A DNA stretch of 64,000 bases, taken from Microtetraspora fusca (lineage in GTDB: Bacteria; Actinomycetota; Actinomycetes; Streptosporangiales; Streptosporangiaceae). The stretch is from contig NZ_BBYK01000056.1 of assembly GCF_001570365.1 (NCBI RefSeq), positions 112,309 through 176,308 of the forward strand, read 5' to 3'. The translations under genes and the position numbers were made by a program. The notes under the pieces were generated by a model. That model made no database searches and was not told where the DNA came from. It was given only the letters and a program-made list of their open reading frames with translations. Every line of letters begins with the position of its first letter. Within the stretch, counting starts at the first letter, position 1. Shown here in pieces: positions 1 to 6,764 of this stretch.

Positions 1-165
1 GCCGCCGCGTTCGCCGCCCAGCTCGCCGACTTCGCGCGGGCCTGCGCGGAGGGGAGCACGCCCGAGGTCACGCCCGAGTACGCGCTGTCGGTCCTCGACG
101 TCGCCCTCGCCGTCTACGAGTCATCCCGTCAAGGTTCCACCGTCACAGTGAAGGGACACCTGTGA
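1..165 (+). CDS. Gfo/Idh/MocA-family oxidoreductase, C-terminal end (partial)
   Basis: The window opens inside this gene; only the last 54 codons are present. The tail, with a D-F-x-R-A-C segment followed by a final helix reading ALSVLDVALAVYESSRQG, is the usual C-terminus of Gfo/Idh/MocA NAD(P)-dependent sugar oxidoreductases. The stop codon overlaps the GTG start of the next gene by four bases (GTGA), so it is the upstream member of the same operon. The nucleotide-binding domain lies outside the window, so the substrate cannot be told; a sugar or amino-sugar derivative is inferred from the downstream genes. Confidence 0.7.
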   Translation, partial: AAAFAAQLADFARACAEGSTPEVTPEYALSVLDVALAVYESSRQGSTVTVKGHL

Positions 166-932
166 ACCCGCTCGCGTTCAGCACGCTCGGCATGCCGGGC
201 GCCCCCGCCGCCGACGTCATCGAGACCGCCTCCCGGTACGGTTGCGCCGGCGTGGAGCTGCGCTGCGCCGACGGCGAGATCGTCGCGCCGGACACGCCCA
301 CCGCCGAACTGCGCGAGATCGCCCGCGCGTTCTCCGCGGCCGGGGTCGAGATCGTCGCGGTCTGCTCCTACACCCGGGTGGCGCGGCCGGACGGCGACCC
401 GGTCGCCGAGGTGCTGCGGCACGTGGAGATCGCCGAGGCCCTCGGCTCGCCGTACGTGCGGGTCTTCGGCGGAGTGGAGGGGCAGGCCGACCCGGCCGCC
501 GCCGCGACTCGGAGGCTCGCGGAGGTGGCGGAGCGGCTGCCGGACAACGGCGTCGACGTGCTCCTGGAGACCCACGACGTCTTCCTCACCGGCGAGGCGA
601 TCGCCGGGGTCCTCGCCGGTGTCGGCTCGCCGCGGGTTGGCGCGCTGTGGGACGTGGTCAACCCGTGGCGGGCGGGGGAGAGCGCCGCGGCCACGGCGGA
701 CGTGCTCGCGCCGTACCTGCGGCACGTGCAGATCAAGGACGCGGCGGCGCCCACCGAGCTGGCGCCGGTGCTGCCCGGACGGGGCGCCGTCGGCGTGGCC
801 GACGTGCTCGCCGAACTCGACCGCATCGGCTACTCCGGATATCTCGCGCTCGAATGGGAACGCGCGTGGTACCCCGACGCGCCGCCCGTCGGAGAGGCGC
901 TCGCCGCCTTCCGCGAGGTGCTCGGGCGGTGA
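162..932 (+). CDS. Sugar phosphate isomerase/epimerase family TIM-barrel protein
   Basis: This 256-residue protein has the xylose-isomerase-like (AP_endonuc_2) TIM-barrel pattern. Likely metal-binding positions are E136 (in LLETHD), D164 (in ALWDVVNPW), H188 (before QIKD) and E231 (in LALEWE). The family includes sugar isomerases, epimerases and inosose dehydratases, usually acting on ketose or inositol-type substrates in the cytoplasm. GTG is taken as the start because it gives the four-base overlap with the upstream oxidoreductase; the stop overlaps the next GTG start in the same way. Tight coupling with an oxidoreductase and a hexosaminidase suggests a sugar catabolic pathway. The exact reaction is not visible from sequence. 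Confidence 0.85.
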   Translation: MNPLAFSTLGMPGAPAADVIETASRYGCAGVELRCADGEIVAPDTPTAELREIARAFSAAGVEIVAVCSYTRVARPDGDPVAEVLRHVEIAEALGSPYVRVFGGVEGQADPAAAATRRLAEVAERLPDNGVDVLLETHDVFLTGEAIAGVLAGVGSPRVGALWDVVNPWRAGESAAATADVLAPYLRHVQIKDAAAPTELAPVLPGRGAVGVADVLAELDRIGYSGYLALEWERAWYPDAPPVGEALAAFREVLGR

Positions 933-2362
933 TCCCCCAGGTCGCCTCCTTCATCCCCGGAGAAGGGCGGTTCCCGCTGGACCTCGGCGTGCGGGTGAGC
1001 GGCCCGCACGCCGAGGCGGCGCGCGGGCTGCTCGGGACCGCCGCGGACGGCGACGGCCCCGGAGAGATCGTCCTGGGCCTCGTGGACGACCCGACCCTCG
1101 GGGACGAGGGGTACACCCTCACCGTCACCCCCGGGGAGGTCCGGATCGCCGCGGCGACCGCCGCCGGGCTGCGCTGGGGCGTCCAGACGCTGCGCCAGCT
1201 CGACGGGCCCGGCGGCGTCCCGTGCTGCGCCGTACGCGACGTGCCGAGGTACGCCTGGCGCGGCGTCATGATCGACGTGGCGCGCTGGTGGCGTCCGGTG
1301 TCCTTCCTGCGCACGTACGTCGACCTGCTGGCGCTGCACAAGTTCAACGTCCTGCACCTGCACCTCACCGACGACCAGGGCTGGCGGTTCGAGGTGCGCG
1401 GGCACCCGCGGCTCACCGAGGTCGGGGCGCACCGGGCCGAGTCCTCGGCCGGCCACGCGCGGGACGGCAGATTCGACGGGACCCCGCACGGCGGCTTCTA
1501 CACCCAGCGGGAGCTGCGCGACCTCGTCGATTACGCGGCCGCCCGCGGCGTGACCGTGGTCCCCGAGATCGAGTTCCCCGGGCACTCCCAGGCCGCGATC
1601 GCGGCCTACCCGTGGCTCGGTCACTCGTCCACGGAGCCCGTCGAGGTGCGGACCTCGTGGGGCATCTCGTCGCACGTGCTCAACGTGAGCGACCGCGCCG
1701 CCGGGTTCGCCCGGGACGTGCTCGACGAGCTGAGCGACGTGTTCCCGTCCCGGTACGTCCACATCGGCGGGGACGAGGTGCGCGGCGGCGAGTGGGCCGC
1801 CAGCCCCGAGGCGGCACGGCGCGTGGCGAGCGAAGGGCTCGCCGGGCCGGCCGCGCTGCTCGGCTGGTGGGGGCGGCTCCTCGCCGACCACCTGCGCGGG
1901 CTCGGCCGCCGCGCCGTGGCCTGGGACGACATGCTCGACCACGACCCGCCCGACGACATGGTGATCATGGCGTGGCGGGGCGTGGACCGGATCGAGGCGG
2001 CCCTGCGGGCCGGGCACGACGTGGTGGCGGCCCCGCACACCCACACCTACCTCGACTACGCCCAGTCCGACGCTCCAGGGGAGCCGCTCTGCATATCGGG
2101 GCCGCTCCTCTCCCTGGAAACCGCGTACGGATTCGACGCGGGGGAGGGCGTCCTCGGCATGCAGGCCCAGCTCTGGAGCGAGTACCTCCCCACGAAGGAA
2201 CGCTTCGACTACAACGCCTTCCCCCGCCTGTGCGCCGTCGCCGAGGCCGCCTGGTCCTCCGGCCGGGACCTGGGCGACTTCACCCGGCGGCTGACCGCCC
2301 ATCTGCCGCTTCTCGACGAGATGGGTGTGCGTTACCGGCGGCCTCACGACGAAGGAGTGTGA
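929..2362 (+). CDS. Family 20 beta-N-acetylhexosaminidase, cytoplasmic
   Basis: This 477-residue protein has a GH20b-like N-terminal domain (about residues 1-95, ending at the strand GLRWGVQTLRQL) and a GH20 barrel. The barrel starts at the YAWRGVMIDVARWW motif and carries the catalytic Asp-Glu pair D282-E283 in HIGGDEV, plus a second conserved strand, VPEIEFPGH. The enzyme removes terminal N-acetylglucosamine or N-acetylgalactosamine with substrate assistance. There is no signal peptide, so it should act on imported oligosaccharides inside the cell. The GTG start overlaps the previous stop (GTGA). An open frame extends further upstream, but that part is the antiphase of the isomerase gene and is excluded. 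Confidence 0.9.
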   Translation: MIPQVASFIPGEGRFPLDLGVRVSGPHAEAARGLLGTAADGDGPGEIVLGLVDDPTLGDEGYTLTVTPGEVRIAAATAAGLRWGVQTLRQLDGPGGVPCCAVRDVPRYAWRGVMIDVARWWRPVSFLRTYVDLLALHKFNVLHLHLTDDQGWRFEVRGHPRLTEVGAHRAESSAGHARDGRFDGTPHGGFYTQRELRDLVDYAAARGVTVVPEIEFPGHSQAAIAAYPWLGHSSTEPVEVRTSWGISSHVLNVSDRAAGFARDVLDELSDVFPSRYVHIGGDEVRGGEWAASPEAARRVASEGLAGPAALLGWWGRLLADHLRGLGRRAVAWDDMLDHDPPDDMVIMAWRGVDRIEAALRAGHDVVAAPHTHTYLDYAQSDAPGEPLCISGPLLSLETAYGFDAGEGVLGMQAQLWSEYLPTKERFDYNAFPRLCAVAEAAWSSGRDLGDFTRRLTAHLPLLDEMGVRYRRPHDEGV

Positions 2363-2363
2363 G

Positions 2364-3389
2364 ATGTTCACCTCTGAACAGCAACTCGAGGACCGGCTGG
2401 CCACCCCGTCGGCCGCGCTGGTCGCCGACATGGGCCGGCTGGACGGCGACCTCGTCGTGCTCGGCGCGGGCGGCAAGATGGGGCCCAGCCTGGTCCGGCT
2501 GGCCCGGCGTGCCCTGGACGCCGCGGGACGCGGCTCCGCCCGCGTGTACGCGGTGTCACGCTGGTCGGACGAGGCCGCGGCCAAAGCTCTGACAGAGCAG
2601 GGCATCGACGTGGTGCGCCACGACCTGATGGGCGGCGGCGACCTCGCCGAGCTGCCCGACGCGGCGAACGTCGTCTTCATGGTCGGCGCGAAGTTCGGCA
2701 CGTCGGCCGCGCCGTACCAGGCCTGGGCCGTCAACGCGGCGCTGCCCGCGGCCGTCGCGCGGCGCTACCGCGACTCGGCGATCGCCGCCTTCTCCACCGG
2801 CAACGTCTACCCGCTGGTGGACGTCTCCTCCGGCGGCAGCGCGGAGGAGGACCGGCCCGATCCGGTCGGCGAGTACGCGATGAGCTGCCTCGGCAGGGAG
2901 CGCGTCTTCGAGCACGCCGCCGCGACCTACGGCACCCGGGTCGCGATCCTTCGGCTCAACTACGCGGTGGATCTGCGCTACGGCGTGATCGCGGACATCG
3001 CCGCCGCCCTGGCGGCGGGCGAGCCGGTGGACGTCACGACCGGCCACGTCAACGTCGTGTGGCAGGGCTACGCGAACGAGGTGGCGCTGCGCGCGCTGCG
3101 GCACGCGCGCGATCCGGAGGCGTTCACGCTCAACCTGACCGGGCCCGAGACGGCCTCGGTGCGGCGTACGGCGACCCGCCTGGCCGCCGCGCTCGGCGTC
3201 GAGGCGACCTTCACCGGCAGGGAGAGCGGCACCGCGCTGCTGAACGACGCCTCCCGCTGCCACGGCCTCTTCGGCTATCCGGACGTGCCGCTGGACACGC
3301 TGATCGCCTGGCAGGCCGACTGGCTCTCGCGCGGGCTGCCGCTGTCGGGGAAGCCGACCAAGTTCGCGGTCCGCGACGGGAGGTTCTGA
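2364..3389 (+). CDS. NAD-dependent epimerase/dehydratase family protein
   Basis: This 341-residue extended-SDR protein has an NAD-binding glycine motif at residues 34-40 (GAGGKMG) preceded by the strand DLVVLG. The position of the catalytic Y-x3-K is occupied by Y171 in EYAMSC, but the lysine is replaced by Cys175, so a standard dehydrogenase mechanism is doubtful. ATG at 2364 is one base after the GH20 stop and has GGAG eight bases upstream. Its place between a hexosaminidase and a DapA-like aldolase suggests a step in amino-sugar or uronate catabolism. Function beyond the fold is inference. Confidence 0.8.
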   Translation: MFTSEQQLEDRLATPSAALVADMGRLDGDLVVLGAGGKMGPSLVRLARRALDAAGRGSARVYAVSRWSDEAAAKALTEQGIDVVRHDLMGGGDLAELPDAANVVFMVGAKFGTSAAPYQAWAVNAALPAAVARRYRDSAIAAFSTGNVYPLVDVSSGGSAEEDRPDPVGEYAMSCLGRERVFEHAAATYGTRVAILRLNYAVDLRYGVIADIAAALAAGEPVDVTTGHVNVVWQGYANEVALRALRHARDPEAFTLNLTGPETASVRRTATRLAAALGVEATFTGRESGTALLNDASRCHGLFGYPDVPLDTLIAWQADWLSRGLPLSGKPTKFAVRDGRF

Positions 3390-3390
3390 G

Positions 3391-4398
3391 ATGTCGATCG
3401 ACCTGCTCAGGGAGGGGACGGTCATCCCCGCCCACCCGCTGGCGCTGACCGAGCGGCGCACGCTGGACGAGCGCCGCCAGCGCGCGCTCACCCGCTACTA
3501 CCTCGCCTCGGGCGCGGGCGGGGCGGCCGTCGCCGTCCACACCACGCAGTTCGAGATCCGCGAGGTGGGGCTGCTCAGGCCGGTGCTGGAGATCGCCGCC
3601 GAGGTGGTGGCGAAGGAGGCCGACCGGCCCTTCGTCATGGTCGCCGGAGCGTGCGGGGACACCGCCCAGGCGGTCGCGGAGGCGGAGCTGGCGGCCTCGC
3701 TCGGCTACCACGCCGTGCTGCTGTCGCCGAAGGTGCCCGGCGCCGGCGAGCCGGAGCTGCTGGAGCGGGCCAGGGCGGTAGGCGAGGTGCTGCCTGTCAT
3801 CGGCTTCTACCTCCAGGAGGCGGTGGGCGGCCGCAGGCTGAGCCCGTCCTTCTGGAGGTCGCTGAGCGAGCAGGAGTCCCTGGTCGCGATCAAGATGGCG
3901 CCCTTCGACCGGTACCGCACGGTGGACGTGGTCAGGGCGGTCGCCGCCTCCGGGCGCGGTGACGACATCGCGCTCTACACCGGCAACGACGACAACATCC
4001 TGGCCGACCTGCTCACGCCGGTCCAGGGACGCCGCGTCGTCGGCGGCCTGCTCGGTCAGTGGGCGGTGTGGACCCGCTCGGCGGTGCTCATGTTCGAGGA
4101 GGTACGGCGGGCCTGGGCCGGGGACGACGAGGTCCTGCGCTCCCTGCTGGCCCGCGCCGCCGACCTCACCGACGCCAACGGCGCCGTCTTCGACGTGGCG
4201 GGCGGCTTCCACGGCTGCATCGCCGGGGTCCACGAGGTGCTGCGCGGGCAGGGCCTCCTGGCCGGCACCTGGTGCCTCGACCCGAACGAGGGGCTGTCCC
4301 CGGGACAGGCCGAGGAGATCGCCCGGGTGCGCGCCGCCTATCCCTGGCTGGTCGACGACGACTTCGTCGCCGCCCACCTGGACGACTGGCTGCGCTGA
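3391..4398 (+). CDS. Dihydrodipicolinate synthase/N-acetylneuraminate lyase family protein
   Basis: This 335-residue class I aldolase-like protein has the Schiff-base lysine probably at K168 (VAIKMAP) and the partner tyrosine at Y140 (GFYLQ). It is longer than classical DapA (about 290) and belongs to the broad DapA/NanA/KDG-aldolase superfamily, which makes or splits a C-C bond with pyruvate. It begins one base after the previous stop and is the last gene of the five-gene carbohydrate operon, so a terminal retro-aldol step giving pyruvate is the likeliest role. It is unlikely to be the lysine-biosynthetic DapA. Confidence 0.82.
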   Translation: MSIDLLREGTVIPAHPLALTERRTLDERRQRALTRYYLASGAGGAAVAVHTTQFEIREVGLLRPVLEIAAEVVAKEADRPFVMVAGACGDTAQAVAEAELAASLGYHAVLLSPKVPGAGEPELLERARAVGEVLPVIGFYLQEAVGGRRLSPSFWRSLSEQESLVAIKMAPFDRYRTVDVVRAVAASGRGDDIALYTGNDDNILADLLTPVQGRRVVGGLLGQWAVWTRSAVLMFEEVRRAWAGDDEVLRSLLARAADLTDANGAVFDVAGGFHGCIAGVHEVLRGQGLLAGTWCLDPNEGLSPGQAEEIARVRAAYPWLVDDDFVAAHLDDWLR

Positions 4399-4694
4399 CC
4401 GCCCCCGCCTTGGCGTCGCCGATCAGCCTGGAAGGACCCAGCGCAGGTCGGCGCGCCGGGCACGTACACGACCTGCTCGCCCCTGGTGATGCGCATGCGG
4501 AACGCTTGCTGAGGCGGTGATGACGCCTTTCGCCACCCGCTGATGGCCGACTCAACGTCATCCCACAGCCGCAGCGTGCCACCTTGCCGGAAGATCCACC
4601 CCGTCACCGTCGGGGGGCAGCCACGCCCACGACCTGCTGGCCTGGTCGACCAGCCAACCACCCGAGTACGGCGCGGCGTAAACGGGAACACCAA
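4399..4694 (-). other. Intergenic stretch with a possible small-protein remnant
   Basis: Between the aldolase operon and the terminator at 4695 the minus strand stays open. It encodes a protein-like stretch (about 4420-4620) containing GWIFRQGG, LRLWDDVESA and FRMRITRGEQVVYVPG, with hydrophobic spacing and tryptophans unlike antisense translations. I see no Shine-Dalgarno start and do not recognise the family. It may be the remains of a small gene or a short unannotated one. Nothing else was identified in this stretch. Confidence 0.25.
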
Positions 4695-4729
4695 GAGGGG
4701 CCGCTCGGCGTGCTGCCGACCGGCCCCTC
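4695..4729. terminator. Bidirectional rho-independent-type terminator
   Basis: GAGGGGCCG (4695-4703) pairs with CGGCCCCTC (4721-4729) around a 17-base loop. On the plus strand it is followed by CGTTTTCC. It lies just beyond the 3' end of the minus-strand DUF4190/DUF4352 gene and downstream of the plus-strand aldolase operon. Confidence 0.6.
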
Positions 4730-4742
4730 TCGTTTTCCCCGC

Positions 4743-5501
4743 CTACTGGAGGTACATGAACGCCCCGTTCGACCCCTCAGACCCGAACATGGCGATCACC
4801 CGCGGCGTCGTCTTCTCCGGCAGGTCGAACACCAGCGTCCGGGTGACCTTCTGGCCGGGGTTGATCTTGTCGTAGATGCCCGCGCTGTTCTCCAGGTTCT
4901 GGCTGATCGTCGCGCTGCTGTCGACGTTGTACTGCTTGGCGTCGGCGTCCAGCAGCCCCGAGTCCATCCCGTCGAACTGGGCCGGGCCGTCGCCGGTGTT
5001 CTTCACCAGGACCTTGACCACCACCCAGCTGCCCTGCGCTGTGTGATTGTCGATCGAACTGCTCACGGTCTTCGCCCGCTCGGCGGAAAGGATCTTCAGC
5101 GCGAATGGAGGCTCGCTGGCCACTTTCCCGAACGCGAGCGGCTTCGGCGCCGAGCTCTTCGTCGCCCTGGCCACCGGGTCAGTCGACAGCGCCTGGTCGA
5201 TCGCCGTGACCGCGTCCTTCGTGGCGTTAACCGTGATGACCAGCCCCCACGACGCGCGCCCCAGGGCGGCCAGGCCGACGATGGCACCCGACAGGGCGAC
5301 CCCGCCGTTGGACGCCGTCCCCTTGCTGGCGCGCGAGCGGCCGACGAAACCGAAGATGACCGCGAGCAGGCCGAGAGTGCCGGCGAGCCAGAACAGCAGC
5401 GGGATGAGCCCAGACAAGGCCCCGACGATGCTGAGCACCAGTGCGGCCACGCCGAGCCCGTTGCGCATCAGCTGGGGGTGATGCCCGCCGCCCGGCGGCA
5501 T
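4743..5501 (-). CDS. DUF4190/DUF4352 membrane protein, start displaced by a frameshift
   Basis: Downstream of the frameshift, 252 codons are open. Two hydrophobic segments in the DUF4190 arrangement (roughly residues 15-55 and 65-85, with VGRSRAS between them) are followed by an extracellular DUF4352 immunoglobulin-like domain (residues about 130-250; VVVKVLVKNTGDGPAQFDG, then a late VFDLPE strand). DUF4352 proteins are surface-exposed with unknown ligands. The natural start is at 5599, where GGAGGA precedes ATG and the encoded Pro/Gln/Gly-rich leader (MSNPYDQQP...) is typical of this family. That leader is one base out of frame because of a four-base C run at 5543-5546. ATG at 5501 is only the first in-frame ATG after the lesion. 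Confidence 0.75.
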   Translation of the reverse strand: MPPGGGHHPQLMRNGLGVAALVLSIVGALSGLIPLLFWLAGTLGLLAVIFGFVGRSRASKGTASNGGVALSGAIVGLAALGRASWGLVITVNATKDAVTAIDQALSTDPVARATKSSAPKPLAFGKVASEPPFALKILSAERAKTVSSSIDNHTAQGSWVVVKVLVKNTGDGPAQFDGMDSGLLDADAKQYNVDSSATISQNLENSAGIYDKINPGQKVTRTLVFDLPEKTTPRVIAMFGSEGSNGAFMYLQ

Positions 5502-5599
5502 CCCGTACCCCTGGGGCGGTCCGTACCCATGCGGCTGGCCGACCCCTGCGGGTAGCCCTGGGGCTGCGTCATGGGCTGCTGATCGTACGGGTTGGACAT
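5502..5599 (-). pseudogene. Out-of-frame 5' end of the DUF4190/DUF4352 gene
   Basis: On the minus strand ATG at 5599 is preceded by GACGGAGGATTCGC and opens a leader of the PYDQQPMTQPQGYPQG type. Adding one G within the GGGG run at 5543-5546 would join it to a GQPHGYGPPQGYG stretch and then to the downstream membrane protein. This is either a real phase-variable or inactivating lesion, or a homopolymer sequencing error. Confidence 0.7.
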
Positions 5600-5731
5600 G
5601 CGAATCCTCCGTCTATCCCTGGCGCTTCACCGCAGGTCGCCCCGATCCCATGCGATGTGCGAAAGGAGATCGTAATGGCACGCTCCACAGGCCCACCGCA
5701 ACCTTGACACAACTGTCATACAAACGACGAA

Positions 5732-5759
5732 GGGGGCCGGTCACCTCAGACCGGCCCCC
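5732..5759. terminator. Terminator downstream of the toxin-antitoxin pair
   Basis: GGGGGCCGGTC (5732-5742) pairs perfectly with GACCGGCCCCC (5749-5759) around a six-base loop. It lies 14 bases beyond the 3' end of the minus-strand PIN toxin gene, with TTCGTCGTTTG following on that strand. Confidence 0.7.
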
Positions 5760-5773
5760 TTCCGCTGCCCCGG

Positions 5774-6199
5774 CTACTCCTCGGGGTCAGCGATCTCGGC
5801 GACCTGCACGCCGTCCAGCTCCAGCTCCGACCAGCGGCCGGCATCCAGGGTGAGGATGACCGCGCCCTCCTGCCGCGCCAGCAGGGCCGTGTGCGCGTCC
5901 TCCCACAGCCGCTTGTCGCCCATCGCCGCGGCCGTGTGGCCAAGCTCAAGCGCGTCGTCGAACCCGACGAGCGGCCCGTACGCCCCGTGCTCCAGGCGGG
6001 CGATGCCCCGCACCGCCGGTAGATACGTCGCCTCGTCACCGCCGCCTATCTCCGCGGCCACCGCCGATACCACCAGTGCTGGCACCACCAGCTGCAGCCC
6101 GCGCTCGTCCAGCTCGAACAGCATCGTGATCAGCGGCAGATCGCCCCGCGCGACCTCCGACACCACGGTGGCGTCCAGGACGTACCCGCGCGGGCTCAC
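5774..6199 (-). CDS. PIN-domain ribonuclease toxin (VapC-like)
   Basis: This 141-residue single-domain protein has the N-terminal PIN strand with the first acidic residue in YVLDATVV (D9), a central VVSAVAAEI strand-helix, the WEDAHTALLA helix and a late acidic strand, VILTLDAGRW. Together these place four acidic residues for Mg-dependent RNA cleavage. The family cuts RNA, often tRNA or rRNA, and is neutralised by a partner antitoxin. The ATG overlaps the stop of the upstream antitoxin gene (ATGA), the classic coupled type II arrangement. The target RNA is unknown. Confidence 0.8.
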   Translation of the reverse strand: MSPRGYVLDATVVSEVARGDLPLITMLFELDERGLQLVVPALVVSAVAAEIGGGDEATYLPAVRGIARLEHGAYGPLVGFDDALELGHTAAAMGDKRLWEDAHTALLARQEGAVILTLDAGRWSELELDGVQVAEIADPEE

Positions 6200-6456
6200 C
6201 CGGCGGCGCGCACGTCGGACTGCGCCAGCAGGCGGTCGGTCATCCGCCGTACCTTCGCCGAGGCGCCGGGGTCCGAGCGCACAGCCTGCACCGCGGCGCG
6301 CACCGCCGCATCGGCCGCGCGGTCGGCCTCGGCCACCCGGGCCAGGGCGGCGTTGACCACGGCTGACACCGACCGGGCCCGCCCGGCCGCAACTTCGGCG
6401 TTCGCGTACTCGAGCAGCTGCTCGTCGATGGTGACGCTGATGGGTTTGGTAGACAT
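6196..6456 (-). CDS. Ribbon-helix-helix-type antitoxin (VapB-like)
   Basis: This 86-residue protein begins KPISVTIDEQLLEYANAEV and continues ARSVSAVVNAALARV, which gives the strand-helix-helix pattern of RHH DNA-binding antitoxins. Its C-terminal half is Ala/Arg/Asp-rich and probably folds onto the toxin. It is the first gene of the pair, its stop overlaps the toxin ATG, and autoregulation at a palindrome upstream is expected from the family. A few bases upstream the sequence becomes an ATP-grasp gene fragment, so the module abuts decayed DNA. Confidence 0.75.
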   Translation of the reverse strand: MSTKPISVTIDEQLLEYANAEVAAGRARSVSAVVNAALARVAEADRAADAAVRAAVQAVRSDPGASAKVRRMTDRLLAQSDVRAAG

Positions 6457-6529
6457 GCGATAACCATACGATGACCGGGCTCGAGCTGGAAGCACCCTTG
6501 AATACCGCACAGTCCGGAACCAGGGAACG

Positions 6530-6763
6530 TGGGCGTCAGCGAGTCGATTCGCGATCAGCGTCGAGGGGATCTCGAACCCGACGCGCTTGGCTATTCGGAA
6601 TTGGAGCGGCTTGTGCTCGGCCGCCATGATCTTCCACGGGTGGCTGACGTACCGGCACGGCAGCGACGCCAGGACACCGCCGAGTCCGTACCGGGCCTCT
6701 GCGGCGGCGAACTCCTCGATCTGGGATGGGTAGTTCCACATGTATGGCGTGGACCGCCTGTAG
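6530..6763 (-). pseudogene. Fragment of an ATP-grasp ribosomal-peptide maturase
   Basis: The minus strand encodes about 75 residues that match the N-terminal half of MvdD/TIGR04187-type ATP-grasp maturases. These are SYRRSTPYMW (the usual YRRP segment), EEFAAAEARYGLGGVLASLP, YVSHPW, AAEHKPLQFRIAKRVGFEIPSTLIAN. In complete proteins this follows roughly 90 N-terminal residues and precedes the ATP-grasp core; both are missing. Such enzymes tie omega-ester or amide rings into graspetide precursors. No precursor peptide gene was found nearby. The fragment starts at the 3' end of the MFS gene, so the junction may be a deletion or insertion breakpoint. Confidence 0.7.
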
Positions 6764-6764
6764 C

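Noticed and set aside
3391..4398. Lysine-biosynthetic dapA
   Set aside because: The protein is too long, diverges from DapA and sits in a sugar operon; kept at family level only.
5674..5706. Ten-codon frame with AAAGGAG upstream (MARSTGPPQP)
   Set aside because: It is too short to judge, has no neighbouring target it could regulate on the plus strand, and is followed by a terminator belonging to the opposite strand.
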